From the NCBI GenBank assembly GCA_002483145.1, contig DLHJ01000008.1:1-45747 (forward strand): a stretch of DNA of 45,747 bases, written 5' to 3'. The position numbers were made by a program, and so were the translations under genes. This document shows positions 9,901-16,516 of the stretch, piece after piece. Below the pieces are notes generated by a model. That model had not been told where the DNA came from, searched no databases, and saw only the letters and a program-made list of their open reading frames with translations. Source of the stretch: Cellvibrio sp. UBA7671. Lineage in GTDB: Bacteria; Pseudomonadota; Gammaproteobacteria; Pseudomonadales; Cellvibrionaceae. Each line of letters starts with the position of its first letter. The first letter of the stretch is position 1.

Positions 9901-12533
9901 GGGATAAAGTTGGCGTCAAACCAGATGTCTTGCAATTAGGTGATGGTATTGTCATTGATGATCTTTCATTCGTTCATTTTCGCGGTGAGGGATTGATAAT
10001 ATCGATTAAGGGAACGCAAGATAAAATTTCAATTTATAACTATTTTTCTGATGGTGTAATAACTAATCGCGTTGATTTGGTTAGGTTTTTCGATGGTACC
10101 ACATTAACTTTTGATCAAATAAGGTTGATGACAAATATTGGCACAAATGCAAACGATCTTCTTTACACCAATAGCGATACTTCGTTAATCGGTTTTGACG
10201 GTAATGATGATTTGTACTCAGAGGGTGGACTAAGTTCTTTGCTTGGAGGCGATGGTGACGATGCATTGCATACAAATGGAAATAATCTGTTGGATGGTGG
10301 TGCAGGTATAGATCTTCTTAAAAATGAGTACACCGATGGCATAGACAACAATATTCATATCGGGGGGCTTGGTGATGATGTAATTTCCGACCAGGGTGGG
10401 CATGATACATATCGTTTTAATCTAGGAGATGGATTTGATAAGGTTGTCGATAGTTCTGGAATAGATACTCTTGAATTTGGCATTGGAATTACTCAGGATG
10501 ACATCATTTTTACTAATGAGCATGGCGGGGTTGTAGTTACTTTTAAGCATTCACCTTATGATAAAATACAGTTTTCCGGATGGAATTTGGATAGTAGGGC
10601 GTCATATCTAGATGGAAAAATCGAAACAGTTAAATTTTTTGATGATACATCGATAAGTTTTGATGATGCGCCATTATTGGATGAAACTATTCCATGGGTT
10701 ACACCGCTTGAAATTAGAAGTGACGCCAGCTGGCTATATGTTGGTGGGCGTGCAGAACAAAGTGCCGCGGTATTTATTCATGATTCTGATGGCTTCCAAG
10801 TAGGTGCAGGCAATACCGATACCGTCCATGGATATTTTAATATAACTTTGGATAAAGTTTATTTAACGGGAGAAGATCTGTTTTTGTCTGTCCGTGATGC
10901 GGCAGGAAATACATCGGCTCCTCAAATTGTTAAAACTCCCGATAAAACGGCACCAACAGCACCGACCGCGAGTTTCGATGAGGTAGGCAAAGTTATTACC
11001 GGTGTAGCGGAGGCAGGCAGTACTGTCAGTGTTAAAAATGCAGGCGGCACCGTATTAAAAACGGCTACAGCAAACGCCACGACCGGTGCTTACACAATTA
11101 CGCTAACCACGGCCTTAATCAATAAGGAAGCAGTTAGTGTTACCGCAAAAGATGCTGCGGGAAATGTTTCTGCAGTGACACCATTGATTGCACCGGATAA
11201 AACCGCACCCTCTATACCAACAGCAAGTTTTGATGCCGCTGGCTTGATAATTAGTGGTGTAGCTGAAATGGGTAGCACGGTGATCGTTAAAAATGCGAGC
11301 GGAGTTGAATTAAAAACGGCTATCGCAAACGCAACAACAGGTGCTTATTCGATTACGCTGACCACAGCGTTAATTAATAAGGAAACCGTAAACGTTACCG
11401 CAAGAGATGCAGCAGGAAATATTTCGGCAATCAAAGCCATTAATGCCCCTGACAAAACAGCGCCAACAATTCCCACTGCGAGTTTCGATCCAACAGGAAA
11501 AATCATTACCGGTGTGGCTGAAGCAGGTAGTACAGTTAGCGTTAAAAATGCGGGTGGCACCGAATTGAAAACAGCCATAGCAAATGCAACCACCGGCGCT
11601 TACACGATTACGTTGACTACGGCCTTGATCAATAAAGAAACCGTTAACGTGACTGCAAAAGATTCAGCAGGCAATATCTCTGCCATCAGAGCCATTATTG
11701 CACCGGATAAAACAGCGCCAACAATTCCCACTGCGAGTTTCGATCCGACAGGAAAAATCATAACCGGCGTGGCTGAAGCAGGTAGTACAGTTAGTATTAA
11801 AAATGCAGCTGGTACTGAGTTAAAAACAGCTATTGCAAACGCAACAACTGGTGCTTACACGATTACGCTGACCACAGCGCTAATCAATAAAGAAACCGTT
11901 AACGTTACTGCCAAAGATGCAGCTGGAAATATTTCGGCAATAAAAGCTATCGTTGCACCGGATAAAACAGCGCCCTTAGCGCCGACAGCTAGTATTGATA
12001 CTTCCCGTAAAATCATTACGGGTACTGCGGAGCCGGGTAGTGTGGTTGAGGTAAAAAACACCGCGGGTACAAAGTTGGGTCAATTCACGGCTCACGCAAC
12101 AACTGGGGCCTACACCATCACTTTAGGGACCGCACTAGCCATCAATCAAACGGTAAATGTTACAGCGAAAGATGCAGCGGGTAATGTTTCTCCAATTAGA
12201 CCTGTGGTTGCTCCCGCCATGGCAAATAAAATGTTGGCTAGGCCCCAGTTTGCTAACAATCTTGGAATTCTCGAAACGGTCGCTGCTTACGCAAGTGAAA
12301 AGGCATCATTGGCTGCTTTTGGTAGTCATACAGAGACGGTTATTGCCAGTGCCACATCAGATTCCTTTGCTGCAACTCTGCCAGATAATAGAGATCGGTA
12401 CATATCGGGCAATGTTGATATTAATGCATTGATTCAGGCTATGGCGTCATTCGAGCCAGCCGTTGGAGTGGATATACGTAATCGCATAGCTTCTGTTGAT
12501 CAGCATCAGGTTATACTTGCTACTAGTAGTTAA
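996..12533 (+). CDS. Giant RTX protein: lipase-like domain, RTX modules, inserted metallopeptidase, Ig-like repeats
   Basis: 3845 residues from the ATG at 996, chosen because AAGGAG at 980-985 sits 10 nt upstream; an in-frame TTG at 939 lies inside the previous gene. Residues ~1-330 are an alpha/beta-hydrolase (lipase class 3-like) domain with the nucleophile elbow GHSLGG, giving a putative triad Ser181, Asp245, His278. From residue ~529 come many glycine/aspartate RTX nonapeptides (GGxGxDxL type) alternating with the ~125-residue haemolysin-type calcium-binding-related module. Residues ~1590-1870 interrupt one module with a peptidase-like domain (HEMVH at 1679-1683, NEGVAE at 1700-1705). Residues ~3316-3740 are five 85-residue Ig-like repeats. 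There is no N-terminal signal peptide, which fits type I secretion through a C-terminal signal, but no ABC/MFP/TolC exporter genes are in the window. Probable role: secreted or surface enzyme/adhesin that folds on calcium outside the cell. The substrate is unknown. Confidence 0.9.
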   Translation: MWNIELLIKYISAAQASYGNVLSGSFAGLVGTQESGFTEVQKIELGNKFSLVPKSGVHNESGFQAVLLQPSDGGNKILAIRGSEEIWNDFVDADLTDIGPEGFATDQALDLYRYWKRITTPAGVDVSYSLAEVNALWGIYELGDSFWGLFGDVAAFADMLRSDIGLGVLGVNEVVDITGHSLGGNLAYAFASMFPNNVNRVVTINAPGVDRVWINPLGDGQDELVDLGFSIVDGSKVTSINAEGDLVHLVSGAQPGTIVDISQEVGTIPLLDGLSINHSVVNSLDSLNLMKLFATLDPTQKADPSGILMRIIQRSSNEGINTFENMLDGLRKLLMGENIQFTPVGSKSDLEKREKLYENIKELSESGHFVNLKGHVTLIDSSTNSNAAKTNWSQFLSLYHGLPYALDGSEAILSQLDFTLYSMWKADSNLTIEERKNGKANFSDSWYEDRARYLQLLIERNEDNTDSDNSTDWFGKNGAYISIGNSYSDSGKIYSGFIDGDDLNEEPYPPRFVFGTNESNTPANTGSDGFVGGNGNDRIYGLGGDDKLNGLKGHDVLDGGAGVDELTGGEGADVLKGGQGKDVYVFDGNFGRDIVIDSDGSGTIVIDGVTLSSVKQTVKDGIAHRDSTNTVEVIKFDEGGSTSLLVTSLTNRNNSIHIKNWKEGELGINLAEFEPEEVASVKHVSGTGANDALYAERGKYLDDRGMEQIGNYVASEIHGGEGKDYIAGSYGADRLYGDGGNDWITAESIHFIIPEDPLPSTRGDDYIDGGEGDDVITGRAWSGAEWHGGDGKDMLLANVHMNIGETQADINNDNKSDDIVRWSDLLNHLISGFKIYEELQGDINLYTMSAWAGVEPGTYTGNSALGNGWTYEFVFTDPEPLHDPAETKGSGISLYSYIKASKNSEFNYSNPNVNDGEKLFLPSSLQLLHVPLPQGVTAESIVNTTYSYLFGDKGDDLLVGWYGRDELYGGEDNDALYGEQGNDLLDGGIGNDTLSGGDGADILLGGDGNDVLIEDHMSTGGGNDLMLGGKGDDNLNGWQGNDYLEGGAGADTLLGGDGDDILVGDVEDRGWGGGQDNDIYIIENLVFTNSELEAAANASPVQNANILPNITPTAAQNNEPANTISLFDDNGNNTLAIAGATLLEQISLNAQGQDLILRVGNGEIIIVNGLNDTINQIVFGDSAETLISQAQIGSINTNAVAMDDVIAARLTNDIARTAQAAGSMLVGGLGNDTLTAHAGGSTFLGSKGNDALIGNGGDDVYVIRSNDGQDTITESGGNNKIKFAEGIAPEQIILRRSNGNLLVLVASGESITVNGMFNTITGEVIDSNAIQSIEFANKTQWDLTRILQEAEKGSTLTGTDYLDVLTAYESNDTLIGGKGNDKLQGDKGDDHYHFALNHGADIVTDLNGHDHIHLADGISEAHVSLRKDTNNNLIIRINNTDSITVTAMFDAQGALTTGAIEEIHFGNTGVWNAERIASELARNQAHVFIGTDSNDVLMGDNANQTFMGHEGDDQLNGGAANDTYQYALGDGKDVIQDVNGIDRLQLTGIAESGVLARRVGADLQLTINTSDSITIKNAFDVKAANVVAPGIVGIIEQLQNRWLSQAEALIETHYGLTGSGNMLLEFEMDAVGGHAAHVETIYTQGVNTSTSVKLVIDLADFTGLPNGDGYLYYDRIIAHEMVHAVMSRNMNTSVLPGWFNEGVAEFIHGADERVAADLGIIGIQHNFNVLFKTTVGSPGIGAGYSVSYIAVKLLDKEIRDQGGLGIKEVFDQLKAGKTLDQALTTVSAAHGGMSGVWNNLASFESHFLTVGFSLYPTLLNFSDTDTGSIAGSDYGNASLSAESVLPEISTGPTKNFSLVIPEQYISSPEMNGALESIGFDSGAEWDLARITQEVLKPTSGNDTIHAFDTNDILSGAKGNDQLIGYAGDDIYRYDLGDGADVIIDSAGTDMIELGQDILEADVGLKRDAENNLVITSKDNSTITVNGAFDATGNFLAGAVESIKFLSGGIWDFTRIIQEVLKPTNGDDTIHAFDTNDILSGAKGNDQLFGYAGNDVYRYALGDGSDVIVDSAGADQIELGTDILEADVRLKRDAENNLLITLKDNSTITVNGAFDATGNFMAGAVESIKFLSGGIWDSVKIKAEVDKSGEFILTGTVSNDTLVGTSSKDVLIGGRGDDLLIAGAGDDVYQYGLGDGNDTIEDSMGIDRVELGQGISSGDITIWRINNDLIISLADGGGITVRDSFDFAGNFVSGAIEKIIFFGGEEWDSTKIKSKLRRLNVIDGTNANDNLQGTNDDDYISGFSGADVLTAGAGFDTLDGGSGDDQLMGGIGATAYVFSVGYGSDSINNAYRDWGALGLHADTIQFHESITVENILLTRAGEDLMIAVQGRVDRLVVEKYFSEDVLSNYAVENLKFFDGTVWDINYVKQQVLLGSSSNDVIYGYVQAESLNGFAGNDMVDGAGGNDTLSGGHGKDSLVGGVGDDLLVGGAGDDLLYGGQGSDTYFFEIGFGHDRILNDDIDPFGVNVDIIKFGEGINPNDLSISQVSHAGQISLLLSSSNGGSSLSIDRYFENDANSNYAVERIKFFNGVEWDVDYIKSSVLSSTGANDFLHGFATGDVVKGGAGNDEIYTYGGNDFIEGESGSDLLRGGTGIDTLKGGTGNDNLSGDDGADIYQFDVGSGQDTMHFYQNDTLRFGAGIYSHQIEFLNINNNYIVLKVNNQGDSIVMFDTPSLAEIQFDNGQVWNSQSIRDRISTASFVEGGIVIGTASGDILNGGFGDDTVSGSAGNDTIDGGFGNDSLDGGIGNDIYIFGKGSGHDVINSNDNTANKIDTIKIEEGLLPSDILARRSGADLILIAHDSIASLMIKNYFRNDGTSGYKIENISFSSGDVWDIAAVKSMVLVPTERDDTIYGYAVNEVISAGLGADSIYAGSGDDILDGGAGSDVLDGGVGGDIFNFGRGYGSDTIEGVWDKVGVKPDVLQLGDGIVIDDLSFVHFRGEGLIISIKGTQDKISIYNYFSDGVITNRVDLVRFFDGTTLTFDQIRLMTNIGTNANDLLYTNSDTSLIGFDGNDDLYSEGGLSSLLGGDGDDALHTNGNNLLDGGAGIDLLKNEYTDGIDNNIHIGGLGDDVISDQGGHDTYRFNLGDGFDKVVDSSGIDTLEFGIGITQDDIIFTNEHGGVVVTFKHSPYDKIQFSGWNLDSRASYLDGKIETVKFFDDTSISFDDAPLLDETIPWVTPLEIRSDASWLYVGGRAEQSAAVFIHDSDGFQVGAGNTDTVHGYFNITLDKVYLTGEDLFLSVRDAAGNTSAPQIVKTPDKTAPTAPTASFDEVGKVITGVAEAGSTVSVKNAGGTVLKTATANATTGAYTITLTTALINKEAVSVTAKDAAGNVSAVTPLIAPDKTAPSIPTASFDAAGLIISGVAEMGSTVIVKNASGVELKTAIANATTGAYSITLTTALINKETVNVTARDAAGNISAIKAINAPDKTAPTIPTASFDPTGKIITGVAEAGSTVSVKNAGGTELKTAIANATTGAYTITLTTALINKETVNVTAKDSAGNISAIRAIIAPDKTAPTIPTASFDPTGKIITGVAEAGSTVSIKNAAGTELKTAIANATTGAYTITLTTALINKETVNVTAKDAAGNISAIKAIVAPDKTAPLAPTASIDTSRKIITGTAEPGSVVEVKNTAGTKLGQFTAHATTGAYTITLGTALAINQTVNVTAKDAAGNVSPIRPVVAPAMANKMLARPQFANNLGILETVAAYASEKASLAAFGSHTETVIASATSDSFAATLPDNRDRYISGNVDINALIQAMASFEPAVGVDIRNRIASVDQHQVILATSS
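5777..6610 (+). other. Gluzincin-like metallopeptidase domain inserted in an RTX module
   Basis: This is a domain inside the RTX gene, about residues 1594-1872. The flanking sequence is a split repeat module: ITIKNAFD lies before the insert and GALESIGFDSGAEWDLARI after it. In the next two intact copies these two pieces are separated by only about a dozen residues. The insert contains HEMVH (1679-1683) and, 18 residues later, NEG with Glu1701. This matches the HExxH...E zinc-ligand pattern of MA-clan gluzincins, in which a W-F/L-x-E-G motif supplies the third ligand. The fold assignment rests on motifs only. Confidence 0.7.
6660..7409 (+). repeat. Two near-identical tandem 375-bp RTX modules
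   Basis: Two adjacent copies of a 125-residue unit. For example, GTGCTCAAACC starts at 6675 and again at 7050, and GATGCTGAAAATAATTTA recurs at the same spacing. Each unit holds an RTX turn (GAKGNDQL), a DxGDGxDV strand and the calcium-binding-related domain ending in FLSGGIWD. The copies differ mostly at third positions and a few residues, which suggests recent duplication inside the gene. Confidence 0.85.
10941..12215 (+). repeat. Five tandem 255-bp Ig-like domain repeats
   Basis: The phrase DKTAP begins at 10941, 11196, 11451, 11706 and 11961, an exact 255-bp (85-residue) period. Each unit contains ITGVAE(A/M)GSTV, ATTGAYTITL and NVTA(K/R)DAAGN, the pattern of the bacterial Ig-like domains common in large type I-secreted adhesins. 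Units three and four are the most alike, and unit five has diverged. They probably form a stiff stalk just before the C-terminal secretion region. Confidence 0.9.
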
Positions 12534-12757
12534 ATCTTGGTTATTATGTCCGGCGAAAATATCAATTATCGATATGAGTAGCCGGATGTAAGTTCTTATT
12601 TTTTAATGTAGTTTCTTCTCAAAAAAGCTTTCTATAGATTGCATCAGTACTATAGCGGTAAATATAAAAGAGTATTTTCAATCATCAACATTTATACTGC
12701 ATTGGCGCCGACTAATGCCGGTGGGCAGAATACTGTCAATTAATACTCACATTTATA
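12534..12757. other. Intergenic region with a weak stem-loop
   Basis: AT-rich spacer after the RTX gene. TCCGGC (12549-12554) can pair with GCCGGA (12581-12586), and inside it ATATC (12559-12563) with GATAT (12571-12575). A run of T follows only at about 12597-12605, so it is at best a weak terminator. The rest may hold the promoter of the next gene, but no convincing -35/-10 pair was found. Confidence 0.35.
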
Positions 12758-14398
12758 ATGAATAATTCCATGTCAGTTTCACGTTATTGCTCTGCAATTG
12801 TCAGTGTGTTTGCGTTACTGCTGGTGATCTTTACCTTGATTATCCCCAATCGCCTCACTGATATTCACTTTTCATCCCTCCTGGTTTTTCCACTTGAATT
12901 ATTGCTTGTCGGTCTATTGCTATTGCCGCCTGGTCGTATCGGCTTGGTTGTGCGTTGGGTGATGGCTGCTCTCCTGGCTTTGGGCGTCATTTTTAAATGT
13001 GCGGATATGGCGACTTTCAAGGTGTTTGCGCGACCGTTTAATCCGGTATTTGATGGCTATTTATTTGCTAACGGGATGAATTTGCTCAACGGGGCAATTG
13101 GTAAGGCTGGGGCATTGTTAGTGGCAGTGCTGCTGGCGTTGCTGGTGCTGGCAATTATCGCAGGTGCTTTCTGGGTGTTGGGGCGGGCACAAGGAGTGTT
13201 GTGTGTTTCAGTGCGCAAGTCTGCGACCTTGTTAGTGGGTGGGTTGGCTCTCTGGTCGGTATTATTTTTTGTTGAATCTCCGCGCGCATCAGTAGCGTTT
13301 TATCAACACTTGGCCGCGCATGCGCGCGATATTCTTGTTACTGCAGCGGATATCAAATCATTTAATGCGCAGTTGGCTAAGGTTGATGCGGTTGCCCCCA
13401 CTGATGCAAATTTATTTGCTCTCTTGCGCAGCAAAAATGTGCTGGTGATATTTGTTGAATCCTATGGCCGCACGGTGTTGGATAATCCTGAATTTGCGCC
13501 GCAGATCAGTCCCTTGCTGGAGCGCACCACGGGAGAATTAGCGGAGAAAGGTTTTACAGCGCGCAGCGGTTTTTTAACCTCGCCGACGGTGGGTGGGTTG
13601 AGTTGGCTTGCACATGGCACTGCTATGTCGGGCTTGTGGATTGATAACCAGATTCGCTACAACAGTTTAATGATCAGCGAGCGACCATCGCTCAACCGTC
13701 TATTTAACAAAGCGGGTTGGCGGACTGTAGCGGTAATGCCTGCAATTACCATGGATTGGCCAGAGGGAAATTATTACGGTTATGAGCATATTTATGATGC
13801 GTATAATCTTGGTTACCAGGGCAAACCTTTTAATTGGGTCACCATGCCCGATCAATTCACTCTCGCCGCGTTTCATGCGCGTGAGCTTGCCAAGCCCGCT
13901 ATTAAATTGGCGCATACACCGGTAATGGCAGAAATTGCGTTGATTTCATCCCATGCCCCCTGGACACCTGTTCCGCAATTAATCGATTGGCATTCTGTTG
14001 GCGATGGCTCTGTGTTTAATGAGCAAGCGATAAGTGGTGATAGCCCGGAAGAAGTTTGGAAAGATAGCGTGCGCATTCGTTTGCAATTTCGTTTATCCAT
14101 TGAATATGCGCTGCAAACCATTGCGTCTTATGTCATGAATTATGGCGATGATAATTTGGTGCTGCTGGTGTTGGGTGATCATCAGCCCGCGCCTATTGTG
14201 ACGGGTGATAGCGGTCACCTGACAAGCAGCGCGCGCGATGTACCAATCCATTTAATTGCGCGCGATCCGAAGGTGATAGACGCGGTAGCGCATTGGCAAT
14301 GGACGCCGGGAATGTTGCCCGCGGCCGATGCGCCTGTGTGGCGCATGGATGAGTTGCGCAATAGATTAATAGAGACTTTTTCACTGCCCGCGCATTAG
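12758..14398 (+). CDS. Membrane sulfatase / LtaS-like alkaline-phosphatase-superfamily protein
   Basis: 546 residues. The first ~190 hold about five hydrophobic segments (for instance LLLVIFTLII, LLVGLLLL, LLVAVLLALLVLAII), followed by a catalytic domain outside the membrane. This is the plan of LTA-synthase and phosphoethanolamine-transferase-like proteins. Family marks seen are VESYG at residue ~234 (metal-binding Glu), a PTVGGLSWLAHGT segment where the nucleophilic Thr or Ser would lie, and LGDHQP near the C-terminus, a typical metal-ligand Asp-His pair. It probably transfers or hydrolyses a phospho- or sulfo-group on an envelope glycan or lipid; the substrate is unknown. The stop codon overlaps that of the convergent methyltransferase gene by 4 nt. 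The start at 12758 was taken as the first ATG; a second ATG lies at 12770. Confidence 0.8.
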   Translation: MNNSMSVSRYCSAIVSVFALLLVIFTLIIPNRLTDIHFSSLLVFPLELLLVGLLLLPPGRIGLVVRWVMAALLALGVIFKCADMATFKVFARPFNPVFDGYLFANGMNLLNGAIGKAGALLVAVLLALLVLAIIAGAFWVLGRAQGVLCVSVRKSATLLVGGLALWSVLFFVESPRASVAFYQHLAAHARDILVTAADIKSFNAQLAKVDAVAPTDANLFALLRSKNVLVIFVESYGRTVLDNPEFAPQISPLLERTTGELAEKGFTARSGFLTSPTVGGLSWLAHGTAMSGLWIDNQIRYNSLMISERPSLNRLFNKAGWRTVAVMPAITMDWPEGNYYGYEHIYDAYNLGYQGKPFNWVTMPDQFTLAAFHARELAKPAIKLAHTPVMAEIALISSHAPWTPVPQLIDWHSVGDGSVFNEQAISGDSPEEVWKDSVRIRLQFRLSIEYALQTIASYVMNYGDDNLVLLVLGDHQPAPIVTGDSGHLTSSARDVPIHLIARDPKVIDAVAHWQWTPGMLPAADAPVWRMDELRNRLIETFSLPAH

Positions 14399-15198
14399 CG
14401 CGGCAGCGCCAATAAATCCCAATGTCCAATGGTGCAATTACCCTCTGCAATATTGGTAAGCCGAAATTTTTTCCAATCGTCCAGCTCGCTTTCTGTTAAA
14501 CCATAATGTTCATTGACTGCTGCGGTAATACCATTAATTAATTCGTTTAGCATAGGCTGGTCTTTTGCTCCCAATTGCCAAGGGCTGGGTTTAAGGCTGA
14601 CGTTATAGCCTTTGTTTTCCAGTGCTTTTTGCAAGTAGCCAGTGCACTCGGGGCCGAGTGCAGGCCCAAAACCTTTATCGCGGCGTTGGTCCTGATTAAA
14701 TGCGGCCAACACTTTTTCATCGAGCGGATGTGCCGGTGTCCATGTGGTGGTGCCATCATAATTCAGCGCTGCGTAGACGGCGGTTTTGCGTGCATCGAGT
14801 CGATCGATCAATGCATCAATAAATGCAGCTGATGCGAGATCAAATAAGGCCGAGGCAGAAACTATATGTGTACCTGTGAGTGGCAGTTCACCCACAATGT
14901 TCAAATCCGCCTGATAATCTTCAATTAAATATTGTTTGCCATGGCGGCGCAGGGCTTCATCCAATAATTTTCCATCCAGGTCCACCAGTCGCCACACAAT
15001 ATTGCTTGCGCCCAATTTATTCAGTGCACGCAAGCTGGAGCCAGTACCTGCACCCAGGTCAACAATAATGCGGTCGGGTGATACAGGGTCAGTTGCCTGG
15101 CCAAGCCATTCCAGCGCTTGTGTTGCCAGTGTTTTATCGCGCGCGGCAAAATCGGCGCCTTCACGTAAATCCAGCCATGCGATTGAAAAACTACTCAT
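14395..15198 (-). CDS. Class I SAM-dependent methyltransferase
   Basis: 267 residues. Motif I, DLGAGTG, is at residues 47-53, followed by an acidic residue in VDLDGKLLDE at the end of strand two. Both belong to the Rossmann-type SAM-binding fold. The target is not predictable from the sequence. The gene starts 3 bp after the stop of the glycosyltransferase upstream (15202-16254), so the two form a minus-strand operon. That operon diverges from the GTP cyclohydrolase II gene, which suggests that methylation and glycosylation finish the product of that pathway. Start ATG at 15198. Confidence 0.85.
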   Translation of the reverse strand: MSSFSIAWLDLREGADFAARDKTLATQALEWLGQATDPVSPDRIIVDLGAGTGSSLRALNKLGASNIVWRLVDLDGKLLDEALRRHGKQYLIEDYQADLNIVGELPLTGTHIVSASALFDLASAAFIDALIDRLDARKTAVYAALNYDGTTTWTPAHPLDEKVLAAFNQDQRRDKGFGPALGPECTGYLQKALENKGYNVSLKPSPWQLGAKDQPMLNELINGITAAVNEHYGLTESELDDWKKFRLTNIAEGNCTIGHWDLLALPR

Positions 15199-15201
15199 TG
15201 G

Positions 15202-16254
15202 TTACTCACTTTTTCTGTTCGTTTGATTAATCAGGTGTGCGACTACTGCCGCTGTATCTTTCCAGTTTGGGAGATGGTGTGCAGCAGCTTGTGCGCCGGT
15301 TTGGAATTGTTTGCGCAAGGATGTGTCGGCCAATAATTTATGCAGCGCATCTGTGAGCGCAATCAAATCATCTGGTGCAACTAAAATACCGGCGCTATCG
15401 GGCACAACCGCAGGTACCGCACCGGTGCGCGCGGCCACAATGGGTAAACCAAAGCTCAGCGCTTCCGCAAACGCCATCCCATAGCCTTCAAATAATGATG
15501 GCAGCACAAACAGATCGGCATTGGCATATTCGCTGGCTGAATCGGCCACATTGCCGACAAACAGGATGCGCTCTTTCAACCCGTAAGTGGCCACTTTATT
15601 TTTTAACAGTGCAACCCATGCAGGATCAAAATTCATTCCGCCAACAAAACGCGCGCTCCATTCGAGGTGTTTAATTCTGGCGAGTGCATCAATCAATAGA
15701 TCATGGGCTTTGCGGCGGGTCAGTGTTGCCAGAGTTAACAGTACCGGCGGATTGCCATTGCAGGGCGCAAATGTTTGTGGGTCAGTGCCTGGCAGTGCAA
15801 CAACAATTTTTGTGGCGGGAATCGCAAATTGTTCGATGAGAATTTTACCGGTCATATGGCTGGTGACTATCACCGCTTTTGCCGCATTAAGCGCGCGTTG
15901 CTCTGCTAAAAAAAGTTGCTGCATTTGCGCAGTCGATAAACCTGCTTCCAGCATCAGTGGGTGATGGCAGAGTGCAATAATATTCAAACGTGCTGCATGT
16001 TGTATAGCAATAGTGTCCATGACTCCGTAAGCGAGGCCATCAGCAATCACTATGGCTTGGTCGGGCAGGGCAGCAAATTGCGCGGCAGCATCGGCGAGCG
16101 CTTCTGCATCGGGTACCGGGAAGCGATTGGATAAGTGGAGATGTTCAATCTTGTGACCCAGTGCTTGCAACTCTGCGATCAATCGTCTGTCATAGGAATA
16201 ACCACCGGTCAAGGTGTTGATATCGCCAGGGATTGCAAAAAAAAGTTCAGCCAT
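15202..16254 (-). CDS. Glycosyltransferase family 4 (GT-B fold, retaining)
   Basis: 350 residues, normal for GT4. The N-terminal acceptor domain begins FFAIPGDINTLTGGYSYDRR, a Gly-rich loop typical of the family. The C-terminal donor-binding domain has the EX7E motif, Glu256 to Glu264 (EGYGMAFAE), followed by GLPIVAARTGAVPAVV. It would transfer a sugar from a nucleotide-sugar donor in the cytoplasm. Its position as the first gene of a two-gene operon with a methyltransferase, facing ribA-type genes across 262 bp, suggests that it decorates a small molecule rather than building a capsule. No other sugar-nucleotide or polysaccharide genes are beside it. The donor and acceptor are unknown. Confidence 0.88.
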   Translation of the reverse strand: MAELFFAIPGDINTLTGGYSYDRRLIAELQALGHKIEHLHLSNRFPVPDAEALADAAAQFAALPDQAIVIADGLAYGVMDTIAIQHAARLNIIALCHHPLMLEAGLSTAQMQQLFLAEQRALNAAKAVIVTSHMTGKILIEQFAIPATKIVVALPGTDPQTFAPCNGNPPVLLTLATLTRRKAHDLLIDALARIKHLEWSARFVGGMNFDPAWVALLKNKVATYGLKERILFVGNVADSASEYANADLFVLPSLFEGYGMAFAEALSFGLPIVAARTGAVPAVVPDSAGILVAPDDLIALTDALHKLLADTSLRKQFQTGAQAAAHHLPNWKDTAAVVAHLINQTNRKSE

Positions 16255-16516
16255 TACCGCAACGCTCGTTGAATTTTTTAGTTAAACAAAGCCGCACAAT
16301 TCTCTACCAGTGCCGGGTGTATTGCCAGTAAATTAACTGGCTGGATTTGGCCATTTATCAGCAAAAATATACACTTGCCTGTTGAATTATGAGCATAAAA
16401 AGCAGTGTTGTGCGCAGATCAATACTAATCGGGAACTTGCCTTGCCTATTGCGATACTGAGCCGTAAGATCGCGGCCTGCGTATAGATATTACCTTTCAC
16501 ATTGAAGATGTTGTGT
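16255..16516. promoter_or_regulatory. Divergent promoter region between glycosyltransferase and GTP cyclohydrolase II
   Basis: 262 bp shared by two outward-facing units, so promoters for both must lie here. I looked for the conserved core of an FMN riboswitch, which often precedes extra riboflavin genes, and did not see it. No clear palindrome was found. GAAG at 16504-16507 is the likely ribosome-binding site of the + strand gene. Confidence 0.5.

Noticed and set aside
2580-10900. Dense short repeats that could be taken for a CRISPR or DNA satellite array
   Set aside because: The repeats are in frame and encode RTX nonapeptides of one continuous protein; spacing and sequence vary at the DNA level.
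16255-16516. FMN riboswitch before ribA
   Set aside because: The conserved riboswitch core was looked for by eye and not found; a covariance search would settle it.
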